Positions 33,736 through 43,307 of a stretch of 64,000 bases of DNA are shown in pieces (within the stretch, counting starts at the first letter, position 1; each line of letters starts with the position of its first letter). The position numbers were made by a program, and so were the translations under genes. Origin of the DNA: HR10 sp964615335 (GTDB lineage Bacteria > Acidobacteriota > Blastocatellia > HR10); the NCBI GenBank assembly GCA_964615335.1, contig CAZTMT010000012.1, positions 1 through 64,000 on the forward strand, written 5' to 3'. Below the pieces are notes generated by a model. The model did not search any database. It was given only the letters and a program-made list of their open reading frames with translations, and had not been told where the DNA came from.

Positions 33736-35109
33736 TCAGAGCGGCTCAAAACGAGCCGTGAAATGCCGCAGAAACGGCGCCTGCCACACGATCCGGTATC
33801 CGCGAATCTCCTGGCGCCGCTTGGAGACCTCCAGAATCGCCTCGATCACGTAATCAATGTGACTCTGCGTATAGACGCGGCGGGGGATAGCCAGGCGCAC
33901 AAGCTCCATCGGTGCCGGGATCTCCTCTCCTGTCCGGGGATCGCGTCGGCCGAACATGACCGATCCGATCTCGACCGAGCGGATTCCGGCCTCGCGATAG
34001 AGTTCGACGGCCAGCGCCTGCGCCGGATACTGCAGCGGAGGGATGTGGGGGAGCATGGCCCCGGCATCAATATAAATGGCATGACCGCCCGGAGGCTGGA
34101 CGATCGGAACCCCCGCCTCGGCAATATGCCGGCCCAGATAGCGCGTCGAGGCGAAACGATACTGCAGGTAGTCCTCATCCAGGACCTCCTGCAAGCCGAC
34201 GGCAATGGCCTCCAGATCGCGGCCGGCCAGGCCTCCATATGTCGGGAAGCCCTCGGTGAGAATGAGCAGGTCCTTCTCCTGCTCGGCCAAGCGATCGTCA
34301 TTGGTGCACAGGAAGCCGCCGATATTGGCCAGCCCATCTTTTTTGGCCGACATCGTGCATCCATCGGCGTAGGAGAACATCTCGCGGGCGATCTCCCGAA
34401 CCGATTTCTGAGCATATCCCGGCTCGCGCAGCTTGATGAAGTACGCATTCTCGGCGAAACGGCAGGCATCCAGATAAAGGGGGATCCCGTACTCGGCGCA
34501 GATGGCTTTGACCTCGCGAATATTGGCCATGGAGACGGGCTGCCCCCCTCCGGAATTGTTCGTCACCGTGAGCATGACCAGAGGGATGCGCTCCGGTCCG
34601 ACGCGCCGGATCAGCGCGCGCAGGGCTTCGGTGTCCATGTTCCCCTTGAAGGGATGCGGGACCGAAGGCTGGAAGAATTCGGGGATCGGCAGGTCTACGG
34701 CTTCAGCTCCCACGTACTCGATATTGGCGCGCGTTGTGTCAAAGTGCGTGTTGCTCGGCACAATGTGGCCGGGTTTGCAGAGGATCGAAAAGAGGATCCG
34801 TTCGGCCGCTCGCCCCTGATGCGTCGGAATGACGTGCTTGAAGCCGAAGATCTCGCGCACGACCGCTTCGAACCGATAGAAGCTCGCGCTCCCGGCATAC
34901 GATTCGTCCCCTCGCATCATAGCCGCCCACTGCTCGGAGCTCATGGCGGCCGTCCCACTGTCGGTCAAAAGATCAATGATGACGTTCTCGGCCTTGATCA
35001 GGAAGAGATTGTACCCGGCTTCGCGCAGATACTCCTCGCGCTCAGCGCGCGTCGTCATCCGGATCGGTTCGACGACTTTGATTCGGAAGGGCTCAATGAT
35101 GGTCTTCAT
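33736..35109 (-). CDS. tnaA: Tryptophanase (tyrosine phenol-lyase family)
   Basis: PLP-dependent beta-eliminating lyase of 457 aa. The PLP lysine is Lys257 in MSAKKDGLANIGGFLC. THQGRAAERILF, NNSGGGQPVSMANIREV, YLDACRFAENAYFIK and EGFPTYGGLAGRD are family motifs. At the position where tyrosine phenol-lyase has its phenol-binding Arg (ERG), this protein has Ile (VEIGS), as in E. coli TnaA; that favours tryptophanase, giving indole, pyruvate and ammonia, although other segments look TPL-like. There is no tnaC-like leader peptide. It is the third gene after an NtrC-like regulator and a TonB-like gene. Confidence 0.85.
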   Translation of the reverse strand: MKTIIEPFRIKVVEPIRMTTRAEREEYLREAGYNLFLIKAENVIIDLLTDSGTAAMSSEQWAAMMRGDESYAGSASFYRFEAVVREIFGFKHVIPTHQGRAAERILFSILCKPGHIVPSNTHFDTTRANIEYVGAEAVDLPIPEFFQPSVPHPFKGNMDTEALRALIRRVGPERIPLVMLTVTNNSGGGQPVSMANIREVKAICAEYGIPLYLDACRFAENAYFIKLREPGYAQKSVREIAREMFSYADGCTMSAKKDGLANIGGFLCTNDDRLAEQEKDLLILTEGFPTYGGLAGRDLEAIAVGLQEVLDEDYLQYRFASTRYLGRHIAEAGVPIVQPPGGHAIYIDAGAMLPHIPPLQYPAQALAVELYREAGIRSVEIGSVMFGRRDPRTGEEIPAPMELVRLAIPRRVYTQSHIDYVIEAILEVSKRRQEIRGYRIVWQAPFLRHFTARFEPL

Positions 35110-35183
35110 CTGCGGACTCCTTCCCGGCCTGCGAGGCCCCTTCAGGAGGTCGCCCGCGGCTGGGCCGCGCTCCCCGCAGGACG

Positions 35184-36161
35184 TTATTCCGTCCCGATTC
35201 GGCTCTTGAGGATCTCGGTCGCTTCGGCCCGAGGGATGCGCACGCTCGCGATGACCTGACGTCCCTGCTGCATGATGCTCAAGCGAGAGAGCACGGAAGC
35301 CGCCTGGGGATCCAAACGCCCGGAGTTCAATCGCGCGAGCAACAGCAACCCGTTGAGCTGACTGGTGAGCTGCGCCGCGTCGGCCTCCGACGGGGAGATG
35401 GCGATGAAGCGCAGCTCGGTCGCTTCCGCAATGATGAGCTTCACACTCACCGAGCGCGTGCTCGCCAAAGGAGCCAGAATACGCGCGCGGCTGGCCTCCT
35501 GGACGATCCCGAGCGCCGCGGCGTCCACTTGAGGAATGCCCGAAGGCTCCACCAGTTGAATATCCGTGAGCGTCCCATCCTTCTGAACGCGGAAGGAGAC
35601 GGCCACGCTGATGTTCTCAAAGGTGATGCGTCCCTCCTGCTTGGCGCGATAGATCTCGGCAATAGCCTCGCGGATCGGCCCGATGTTGAGCTTCCGCGCT
35701 TCGTCTTTGACGCGCTGTTCAAGTTCCTCCCATGTTTGGGGAAGAGCAGCCGTTGTCTCCTCCGATGAAGCGGCGCGCTCCAGATGCTCGCGCAGACGAC
35801 GGGCTGCTTCCTGACGCCGTCGCCGTTCCTCCTCCCGACGCCTCCGAGCCTCCTCATCTGCGGGAGAGGAGATGAGCCCCGGAGGATAGTACAGGGGCGC
35901 TATCAGCAGGGCGCGATCCACTCCTTGCAGTCCTCCCAGACGTCCCGGTTCGCTCACGATCTGCAAGCCGAGCAGGCTTCGCCACTGCGCGACGGCCCGA
36001 TAGGAATCGTACAGGGTATATCCGAAAAGCGATCCGTGTAGGAGAAGCGTCAGGACGAGACCCGTTCGGATATATCGCCGATCCGACCGGATGCGCCACT
36101 CCAGAAGGCAGGGGAAGTCCTGCCGCTCTGCTTCCCGAAGATGTTCGTCCGAACGCCTCAT
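35184..36161 (-). CDS. TonB/TolA-like energy-transducing protein
   Basis: A 325-aa protein with one membrane anchor (TGLVLTLLLHGSLFGYTLY, about 33-51). A long Arg/Glu-rich coiled coil follows (about 105-135, repeats of RRREEERRRR type). A C-terminal TonB-like domain has FENISVAVSFRVQKDGTLTD and PSGIPQVDAAALGIVQEAS. It would couple the proton-motive force, through ExbB/ExbD-type partners not in this window, to an outer-membrane receptor, or act as a TolA-type spacer. GGAGCGAT precedes the ATG. It lies 17 bp after the NtrC-like gene and 74 bp before tnaA. Confidence 0.75.
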   Translation of the reverse strand: MRRSDEHLREAERQDFPCLLEWRIRSDRRYIRTGLVLTLLLHGSLFGYTLYDSYRAVAQWRSLLGLQIVSEPGRLGGLQGVDRALLIAPLYYPPGLISSPADEEARRRREEERRRRQEAARRLREHLERAASSEETTAALPQTWEELEQRVKDEARKLNIGPIREAIAEIYRAKQEGRITFENISVAVSFRVQKDGTLTDIQLVEPSGIPQVDAAALGIVQEASRARILAPLASTRSVSVKLIIAEATELRFIAISPSEADAAQLTSQLNGLLLLARLNSGRLDPQAASVLSRLSIMQQGRQVIASVRIPRAEATEILKSRIGTE

Positions 36162-36178
36162 ATCGCTCCAGGATCTTT

Positions 36179-37576
36179 TCAGGGACGATCCACCTTCACG
36201 CCCAGACGCCGACGCATGGCCGCCAGCGTCGTCTCCTTCAATCGGAGCAACCGGGCGGCGCGCCGCTGGTTCCCTCCGGTTCTCCGGAACGCTTCCTGGA
36301 TCAATCCGCGCTCGAACTCCTCGACGACCTCGTAGAAATCGAGCCCCTCCTCCGGGAAGGGAATGCGCGGAACGCGCGGGGCAGAAGATCCGATGGGAGG
36401 AGGCAACTGCGTCACATCAATCGGCAGGGGACTGGTGCGCCGCACGGCTTCTTCGAGAACGCGCTTCAACTCGTCCACGTTCTCCGGCCATGCGTAGCGC
36501 ATGAGCGCTTCCAGGGCCTCCTGAGTCAACACGCGCTTCTCCCGCTTCTGCTTCTGACAGATCTGCTCCAGGAAGTAATCCACAAAGTACGGAATATCCT
36601 CCACGCGCGCGCGCAAGGGCTCGATCGCCAGATGCGCTTCCCGAACGAGTTCATAGAGGTCCTCGACGAGCATCCCTTTACGCCGCAACAGCTCCGGCGC
36701 CGAATGACTCCCGAAGATGAACCGCAGACCCGAGGGAGACTCGGACTCGTGCATCCTCTGCTGATCACGGATCAGTGCGGCCAGGCGATATTGAAGGGGC
36801 AAGGGGAGAAACGCGACCTCACTGATGTAAATCGTCCCCGCACCCATGAAGGAAGCGATCCCGGAGATGGAGTGCGCCGGCTCCTGGCTCTCTCCGAGTT
36901 CCCCAGAGAGCAATCCCGATAAGGTGCTCGCCGGGAGCTTCTCCGTGTTCAGAAGGAGGAAGGGAGCCAGAGCCCACGGGCCGCTCGCATGCACGGCGCG
37001 CGCGATCCATTCCTTGCCGACGCCTCGCTCTCCGGAGAGGAAGATCGGATGCGACACCCCTGCGAAGGTCTGCACGAAGGTTCGCCGCATCTCCGCCCCG
37101 CGACTGATCCCAATGATGTTCCCGATCTGGTAGTGAGCCCGCACCTCCGCGCTCAAGCGCGCTGCCGTCTCTTGAAGAGACACCAGCTCCAACCGATCGC
37201 GCACGGCCTGGAGCAACTCCTCGGGATGAACGGGCGTGAGGAGATACCGACCAGCCGTCACGTTCACCAGCTCACGCTCCCGCAGAGCTTCGGGGATGAG
37301 GACGATGAGCCTGTGCGGCTCAATCCGAGCCAAGGCGTTCCCAAAAGGAAGCATCATCGTGTCCAGATCGGCCACGATGAGATGGAACGTCTTTCCTTCC
37401 AGAGGCAGACTCTCGATCTGCAGGAAATCCGCGGTTGTCACCCGGCAGCCGAGTCGTTCGAGCAACCGCTCGAGTTCCTGCTGACGACTCGTCGTGCCAG
37501 CGACGACCAGGACATGCTTCTCCCGCATGTGATGGGAGGTCTCAACCGATGCGCGACTCACGATCTCATGCACCAT
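36179..37576 (-). CDS. NtrC-family regulator, degenerate AAA+ without GAFTGA
   Basis: A 465-aa three-domain regulator: receiver-like N-terminus (HVLVVAGTTSRQQELERLL and HLIVADLDTMML, about 25-130), AAA+ domain (about 150-390) and Fis-type HTH (GGNQRRAARLLRLKETTLAA). Walker A is GERGVGKEW. The GAFTGA loop that contacts sigma-54 is missing, and Walker B reads AGTIYISEV instead of GGTLFLDEI, losing the catalytic Asp. It is therefore unlikely to activate sigma-54 by ATP hydrolysis and may bind DNA as a repressor or sensor. ATG 37576 is chosen for its AGAGG site; the frame opens at 37663. Confidence 0.8.
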   Translation of the reverse strand: MVHEIVSRASVETSHHMREKHVLVVAGTTSRQQELERLLERLGCRVTTADFLQIESLPLEGKTFHLIVADLDTMMLPFGNALARIEPHRLIVLIPEALRERELVNVTAGRYLLTPVHPEELLQAVRDRLELVSLQETAARLSAEVRAHYQIGNIIGISRGAEMRRTFVQTFAGVSHPIFLSGERGVGKEWIARAVHASGPWALAPFLLLNTEKLPASTLSGLLSGELGESQEPAHSISGIASFMGAGTIYISEVAFLPLPLQYRLAALIRDQQRMHESESPSGLRFIFGSHSAPELLRRKGMLVEDLYELVREAHLAIEPLRARVEDIPYFVDYFLEQICQKQKREKRVLTQEALEALMRYAWPENVDELKRVLEEAVRRTSPLPIDVTQLPPPIGSSAPRVPRIPFPEEGLDFYEVVEEFERGLIQEAFRRTGGNQRRAARLLRLKETTLAAMRRRLGVKVDRP

Positions 37577-37682
37577 TTTGTTCCTCTCTTCGCAAATATT
37601 GGGCTTCATCTCCTCACTACGCCCGGGCGGGGAGGAGAGTTTCATATCTTGCGCTCTGAACATAGCCGCTTGAATCAGTGTA

Positions 37683-38498
37683 TCACGCGCGGGCCTTTCT
37701 GTAAAACTCCGCGAGCACGCGGCTCACGGTCTCCGGAGCGTCGAGCATGGGGAAATGGGCCGAAGCAGTCAGGGTCACCAGCATTCCCGATCGAATGCGA
37801 TCGAAGATCCACCGCGCCGTCTCCAGAGAGGCCCGGGCATCCCGCCGGCAGGCCACGATCAAAACGGGACGCGGGAATTCCCGGAGCGCAGCGAGAACCT
37901 CCCGCAAGATGATCTCTTCGGTCGCCGAGTGGATGAGCGCCCAGGCGGCGCGCGCATCCGTGTCCAGCAGGTCTTCGGCGAGGATTCGCCGATAGGGCTT
38001 CGGAAGGCGCCCCACGGCATATCGCCGCAAGAGCAGATCGCTCAGCAGAGGCACGGCCGCCAGCTTCTTCGAGAGCAGAAGAAGTTGCGCCGAGGTGAGC
38101 TGCTTCCCCGTGAGCTGAGGCTGCTCGGGGCGCACCAGGGGATTGAAGATCGCCAGCGTGCGCACATCCTGCGGATGGAATCGGAGACACAAAGCGGCGG
38201 GCACAGCTCCCAGAGCATGAGCGACCAGATGCACCTCGCCCAGCCCCAGCGATCGGATCAGCTCATGCAGGTCCTCCGCATGAGCTTCGACGTCATAGGG
38301 GGCGTCCGAAGGAAAGGATCGGCTCCGTCCAATCCCTCGGGGATCAAACCCAATGACCTCATACATGGACTTCAACCGATCCACCAGAGGCCCCCAATAC
38401 CGATGCGAGAAGGGCCACTCGTTGACCAGGAGCACGGGAGGCCCCTGTCCCACGCGCTGATAATAGAGGGTGCCATCTGGGACGCGCACCAAGGGCAT
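37683..38498 (-). CDS. Alpha/beta-hydrolase fold protein lacking the nucleophilic serine
   Basis: A 271-aa alpha/beta-hydrolase-fold protein. Strand and oxyanion region PPVLLVNEWPFSHRYW, FDPRGIGRSRSFP, and the C-terminal His in SAHFPMLDAPE are visible. The nucleophile elbow, normally GxSxG as in VGHSLGG, reads VAHALGA, so Ser is Ala (codon GCT). Hydrolase activity of the usual kind is unlikely; a binding, dehalogenase-like or lyase role is possible. ATG 38498 (MPLVRVPDG) fits the family start, although the ribosome site is weak. It is last in the minus-strand run from the glutaredoxin gene. Confidence 0.75.
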   Translation of the reverse strand: MPLVRVPDGTLYYQRVGQGPPVLLVNEWPFSHRYWGPLVDRLKSMYEVIGFDPRGIGRSRSFPSDAPYDVEAHAEDLHELIRSLGLGEVHLVAHALGAVPAALCLRFHPQDVRTLAIFNPLVRPEQPQLTGKQLTSAQLLLLSKKLAAVPLLSDLLLRRYAVGRLPKPYRRILAEDLLDTDARAAWALIHSATEEIILREVLAALREFPRPVLIVACRRDARASLETARWIFDRIRSGMLVTLTASAHFPMLDAPETVSRVLAEFYRKARA

Positions 38499-38594
38499 GA
38501 TCTCTTCACAGCGATCGTGCGAATACCCCGTGCGGGGCCGCGTGGCCCCGATGAGGCCGTTCACGCTGAGGGTCTTTCGGAAGAAGGCCGGCGT

Positions 38595-38837
38595 TCATTC
38601 CACCGGCCGCTTGAAGGTGAACTTGACGTACCGACTGAGCGAGACAATGTCTATGCTCTTCGGCGAACGATGAACGACAAATCCATCCACATAAACTCCG
38701 ACCAGCTCCCACCCCTCCTCACCCAGCTTATTCAACCCCGCATCCACGTTCTCTTCGACGAAGTCCTTCCCTGTCACGATCGCCCCGAGCTTTCTCAACT
38801 CCCCCCAGTCCAGCGTCTTATACTGCCATTTCCTCAT
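38595..38837 (-). CDS. Small DUF4177-like protein
   Basis: An 80-aa protein of the DUF4177 type. KWQYKTLDW forms the first strand, and LNKLGEEGWELVGVYVDGF is the family hallmark (N-x2-G-x2-GWELV). Function is unknown. GGAGGAGGGG lies just before ATG 38837. It sits between the isopropylmalate-dehydrogenase-like gene and the alpha/beta-hydrolase gene on the same strand. Confidence 0.8.
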   Translation of the reverse strand: MRKWQYKTLDWGELRKLGAIVTGKDFVEENVDAGLNKLGEEGWELVGVYVDGFVVHRSPKSIDIVSLSRYVKFTFKRPVE

Positions 38838-38896
38838 CAGCCCCTCCTCCGGATCCTCTCCCACGCCGCGCTCTCCTCAAGAGAGCGCGCTCCATG

Positions 38897-39966
38897 TCAC
38901 GCGGCGCGCGCCCGCAGACGCGCGACGATGGCGCGCCCGACCTCATCGGTTGAAAGCGTGCCGCCGAGATCGCGCGTGACTTCGCCCGCCCGGATCGCCT
39001 CGGCGACAGCCCCTTCGATGGCATGGGCGGCCTCGGCTTCCCCCAAATACTCGAGCATCATCGCGGCGGTGAGAATCGCTCCCATCGGGTTGGCGACGTT
39101 CTTGCCGGCCAGAGCCGGGGCCGTGCCGTGCACCGGTTCAAAGAGCGACAGGCGCCCCGGATGAATGTTCCCCGAAGGAGCCAGCCCCAGTCCTCCGATG
39201 AGCGCCGCTCCGAGATCGCTCAAGATATCCCCGAACATGTTCGTCGTCACGATCACGTCGCAGCAGACCGGGTCCTGAACCATTAGCAGAGCCATCGCAT
39301 CCACATACTGATGCGTCGCTTCGATCTCCGGATAGCGCCGGGCCACGTCCCAGAAGACGCGCTGCCAGAGGTCATGGGCATAGCGCATCACGTTCGACTT
39401 ATCCACGAGCGTGACGCGTCGCCTCCCTCGGGCACGCGCATATTCGAAGGCTGCGACGATGATCCGTTCCGTCCCGCGCCGCGTCGCGATCTCCTCCTGC
39501 AGAGCGATCTCCTCGGGCGTCCCCTTCTTGAAGACCCCTCCGATGTCCACATACGCCCCTTCGGTGTTCTCCCGCAGGATGACGAAGTTGATCTCCTCAG
39601 GCGTTCGCCCTTTGAGCGGAGTGAGGCGGGGATCGAGCAACTTCACCGGACGCAGGTTGATGTAGAGATCCAACTGCGCGCGCAGTCCCAGCAGAATCTC
39701 CCGCGCATGCCGATTGTCCGGGACGCGCGGATCCCCGAAGGCTCCCGCGAGGATCGCCTCATAGTCCCGCTGCAGCATCTCGATGGCCCCTTCGGGCAAA
39801 GTGACTCCTTCGCGCAAATACTTCTCCGCTCCCCAATCGAAGAGCGTCATCTCCAGCGCCAGCCCGTAGACTTCGGAGACCGCTTCGAGCACGCGCACGG
39901 CCTCGCGCGTGACCTCCACTCCGATCCCATCGCCTGGAATGACGGCAATGCGCCGCGCCATAGAAC

Positions 39967-39970
<4 letters not shown>
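38897..39970 (-). CDS. Beta-decarboxylating dehydrogenase, 3-isopropylmalate dehydrogenase family
   Basis: NAD-dependent oxidative decarboxylase of the isocitrate/isopropylmalate family, 357 aa. IAVIPGDGIG starts the fold; LRAQLDLYINLRPVKL carries the substrate Arg residues; TTNMFGDILSDLGAALIGGLG is the family signature and EPVHGTAPALAGKNVANP binds NAD. The loop RENTEGAYVDIGG differs from classical LeuB (RELTGGIYFG in Thermus) and is nearer tartrate/D-malate-type enzymes, so the substrate may not be isopropylmalate. No other leu genes are nearby. The start is GTG 39970 overlapping the M28 stop, or ATG 39961. Confidence 0.82.
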
Positions 39971-40911
<941 letters not shown>

Positions 40912-40920
40912 CGCGTCACC

Positions 40921-41223
40921 TCATGAGGCCCCCACGCGATCTCCGGAGGGCGTGGGGATGTCGGGTAGGCGGGTCGCAAGCCATCGCACCTTGCGACAAA
41001 ACTCCCTGGGGTCCACACGAAAGGTGAAGGCCTGGACCCCTTCGATGAAGACGACGGGAATCTGTTCTCCGTAACGACGGCTCAACTCCTCGTCCCGCTC
41101 GATATTGATGATCTGCAGATCGAACAGATCCGCGCACTCCACGCTCGCGAGGATGCGCTCGGCTTCCTCGCACAGGTGACATCCCGGCTTCGAGTACAGG
41201 AGCACGCGCACTTTTCTTTTCAT
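40921..41223 (-). CDS. Glutaredoxin-like thiol-redox protein
   Basis: A 100-aa thioredoxin-fold protein of the glutaredoxin/DUF836 type. It has VRVLLYSKPGCHLCEEAERIL with a CxxC active site at about residues 15-18, INIERDEELSRRYG, and the cis-Pro strand QIPVVFIEG. It is the first gene of the run Grx - M28 - dehydrogenase - DUF4177 - hydrolase and is served by the promoter at 41261-41289. The much longer open frame upstream (to 42540) is antisense to the neighbouring gene and is not used. Confidence 0.85.
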   Translation of the reverse strand: MKRKVRVLLYSKPGCHLCEEAERILASVECADLFDLQIINIERDEELSRRYGEQIPVVFIEGVQAFTFRVDPREFCRKVRWLATRLPDIPTPSGDRVGAS

Positions 41224-41260
41224 CGCGTCTTCTACTCCCCCTCGCGAGATGCCCGTCGCT

Positions 41261-41289
41261 ATAATAACGAGCGCAGGTGGAGAAATCAA
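41261..41289 (-). promoter_or_regulatory. Promoter of the glutaredoxin-led operon
   Basis: Minus-strand TTGATT (41284-41289), 17-nt spacer, TATTAT (41261-41266). The same AT-rich core contains TATAAT on the plus strand (41260-41265), which may serve the divergent gene, though no good plus-strand -35 is seen. Confidence 0.6.
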
Positions 41290-41304
41290 CCGACCGGTGG
41301 TAGC

Positions 41305-43191
41305 ATGAGGGAGCCTATGCAAGAGGCCGGCACAGAGCGCACCACAGAAGTCAAGACGTGCGCCGGCATGGGCGTCCGGCCTTTTCGGGAACTCGGGCGA
41401 GCGCTCCCCAAAGCTCTCGTGCGCCTGAGAAAAATCTTCCCCAGAAGCGGTGGCGAAACCGCCAAAGGGACAGATTCCCCCGCGCACGCTCTCTCTGGTC
41501 CGGGCACGGCGCGAGGATCCCGCGCGCTCGTCGCGCTGATTCTGATTTTGGCGGGAATGGGAGGGCTTTTCCTGCACCGCACGCTTCGTGAGCGCCGCCG
41601 ATTGATCGAAATGGTGCCGCAGCAGACGCTCTTTTATCTCGAAGTCGAAGACCCGGCTCAAGTCCTCCGGGAGCTTCGCGCGACGCGCGCCTGGCGCGAT
41701 CTTCTGCCCCGTGTTCCGGAAGGCGCATCGCTGGATCTCGAACTGCTCGGCGACCTTCGCGAAGAGATGTGGATCGCGCGTTCTCCCATGGCGCTTCTGC
41801 TCACCGGCCTGGAATGGGAAGGGGAGACGATCCGCCCGCACCTGGCGCTTCTGTGGATGACGGAGCAGTCCGATCGTGCGCTCTCGCAGTTTGCGGAGAC
41901 CCATCTCCCGAAACTCCTCGGCCGAGCCCACAGGGAGCTCACCCCAGTGCGGATGGAGCATGGGGGAATACCGATCACCGGCTATCGCACCCGCTCTCCC
42001 GATCGCGGCCTCTTTTGGAGCGTGCATGACGGGACGTTCCTTGTGGCCAACCATCTGGATACTCTTGGCGCGGTCATCGAGACGGCGCAAGGACGTCGTC
42101 CCTCCCTTCTTCAGCATCCCCAGCTTCCGGGTCTGCGCCGCGCTGTGGAGCGCCCCTCCGGATGGGGACGTTCCTCCCCAGGATCCATTTGGGGATGGGC
42201 GAGCGGCGAAGCCCTCGCTCTTGGCGCGCGCGCGCTCGGGGAGACGGGTTCTCCTCTTCTGCGAGAGATCGCGCGGGCGATGGCGGCAGCCTTTTCCTTT
42301 CACTTCGCTTTCGCCATCGAGTTCGAAGACGGGCAGGTCGTCACGCGCTCCATCCTCGGCCTGAGCCAGAAATGGACCGAGCGCTACGAGCCGCTTCTTC
42401 GCCCGGAGCCGCTGCGCGGAGATGAACCCCTGCTGCAGCTCATCCCGAAGTCGGCCCGCCACTTCACCCTTTACCGATGGACGGATACGGAGCGGCTGGC
42501 GGACGCTCTGGCGGAAACTCTCACCGCCTCGCTCCCCCAACCGCTCACCTTTATTCTTCTCGGGATGTTGCGTTCGATGCGCGAAGCCCTGGGCCTAGAC
42601 TCCGAAGACGCTCTCTCTGAGGCCCTGGGATCGGAGCTGGCCCTTGTGGATACGGGCGATCCGATGCTCCTTGTGGTGGTGCAACTGCGGGATGCTCCGA
42701 AGATGGCAGCGATGATCGGAAAGCACCTTCAGCGCGCCGGGGGGACCGTGCGCGAGATTCGCTTTCGCGGGACGTCGTTTTTCACCTCCACGGCACATCC
42801 GGAGCGGGCTTTCGCTTTCCTGCAGGGGTATCTGCTCACGGGCCATCCGAAGCAACTGGAACAAGTCGTTCTGGCGCGCGAGCGACAGGAGACAGCGGGC
42901 GCAGATCCGGCCATTCGTTCCTCCCTGGCTGGAATCGCGGGCTTCGAAGTCATGCTGACGCGGGAGCACGTTCAGGCCGCGCGCGCTCTTCTGAGCGCGG
43001 CTCGCCGGCTCCCCGTGAGCGGATTCGGACCAACACGCGAGCCGGATCAGGAGGCGCTGCGCCATCTCACCGCTCGCTGGGCCCCCGCTGTGCGCGTCTC
43101 CGAGCTTCGTCCCGAAGGGCTGTGGAGCGAAAGCCGCTCTCCGCTTGGCCCTTTCTCCCTGCTTCTGGCTCTTCTGGAGGAGGAGGAATGA
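41305..43191 (+). CDS. Membrane-anchored protein of unknown function (DUF3352-like)
   Basis: Not firmly recognised. It is 628 aa with a basic cytoplasmic N-terminus (~70 residues), one transmembrane segment (ALVALILILAGMGGLFLH, about 74-91), then a large extracytoplasmic part. The start of that part (MVPQQTLFYLEVEDPAQVL) and the later repeated 'ALV..GDP..LVVVQLRDAPKM' pattern recall DUF3352-type proteins found in Acidobacteria and cyanobacteria. No catalytic motif is visible. The ribosome site is weak. The stop overlaps a 39-aa ORF that itself overlaps the ABC permease gene, so this may be the first gene of the transporter operon. Confidence 0.6.
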   Translation: MREPMQEAGTERTTEVKTCAGMGVRPFRELGRALPKALVRLRKIFPRSGGETAKGTDSPAHALSGPGTARGSRALVALILILAGMGGLFLHRTLRERRRLIEMVPQQTLFYLEVEDPAQVLRELRATRAWRDLLPRVPEGASLDLELLGDLREEMWIARSPMALLLTGLEWEGETIRPHLALLWMTEQSDRALSQFAETHLPKLLGRAHRELTPVRMEHGGIPITGYRTRSPDRGLFWSVHDGTFLVANHLDTLGAVIETAQGRRPSLLQHPQLPGLRRAVERPSGWGRSSPGSIWGWASGEALALGARALGETGSPLLREIARAMAAAFSFHFAFAIEFEDGQVVTRSILGLSQKWTERYEPLLRPEPLRGDEPLLQLIPKSARHFTLYRWTDTERLADALAETLTASLPQPLTFILLGMLRSMREALGLDSEDALSEALGSELALVDTGDPMLLVVVQLRDAPKMAAMIGKHLQRAGGTVREIRFRGTSFFTSTAHPERAFAFLQGYLLTGHPKQLEQVVLARERQETAGADPAIRSSLAGIAGFEVMLTREHVQAARALLSAARRLPVSGFGPTREPDQEALRHLTARWAPAVRVSELRPEGLWSESRSPLGPFSLLLALLEEEE

Positions 43192-43307
43192 GCGACACTC
43201 GGCTTCGCAAGAAGGTGCGAGAATATCGAGTCTCCGCGCGAGGGCAGAAGCGGGCGCGTCCGCATTGGAGTCGCGCGCGGGAGACCTCCCCGGAGGATCA
43301 GCGGTGA
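43188..43307 (+). CDS. 39-aa Arg-rich peptide coupled to both neighbours
   Basis: ATG 43188 has GGAGGAGG directly upstream and overlaps the preceding stop (ATGA). Its own TGA (43305-43307) overlaps the GTG start of the permease. The peptide begins MSDTRLRKKVREYRVSARG and has 10 Arg and 3 Lys in 39 residues. No family is recognised. The exact fit between two overlaps and the strong ribosome site argue for translation; it could be a coupling peptide or a nucleic-acid-binding micro-protein. Confidence 0.55.
   Translation: MSDTRLRKKVREYRVSARGQKRARPHWSRARETSPEDQR

Noticed and set aside
33736..35109. Tyrosine phenol-lyase as the identity of the TnaA-family gene
   Set aside because: Several segments look TPL-like, but the phenol-binding Arg position is Ile (VEIGS), as in tryptophanase.
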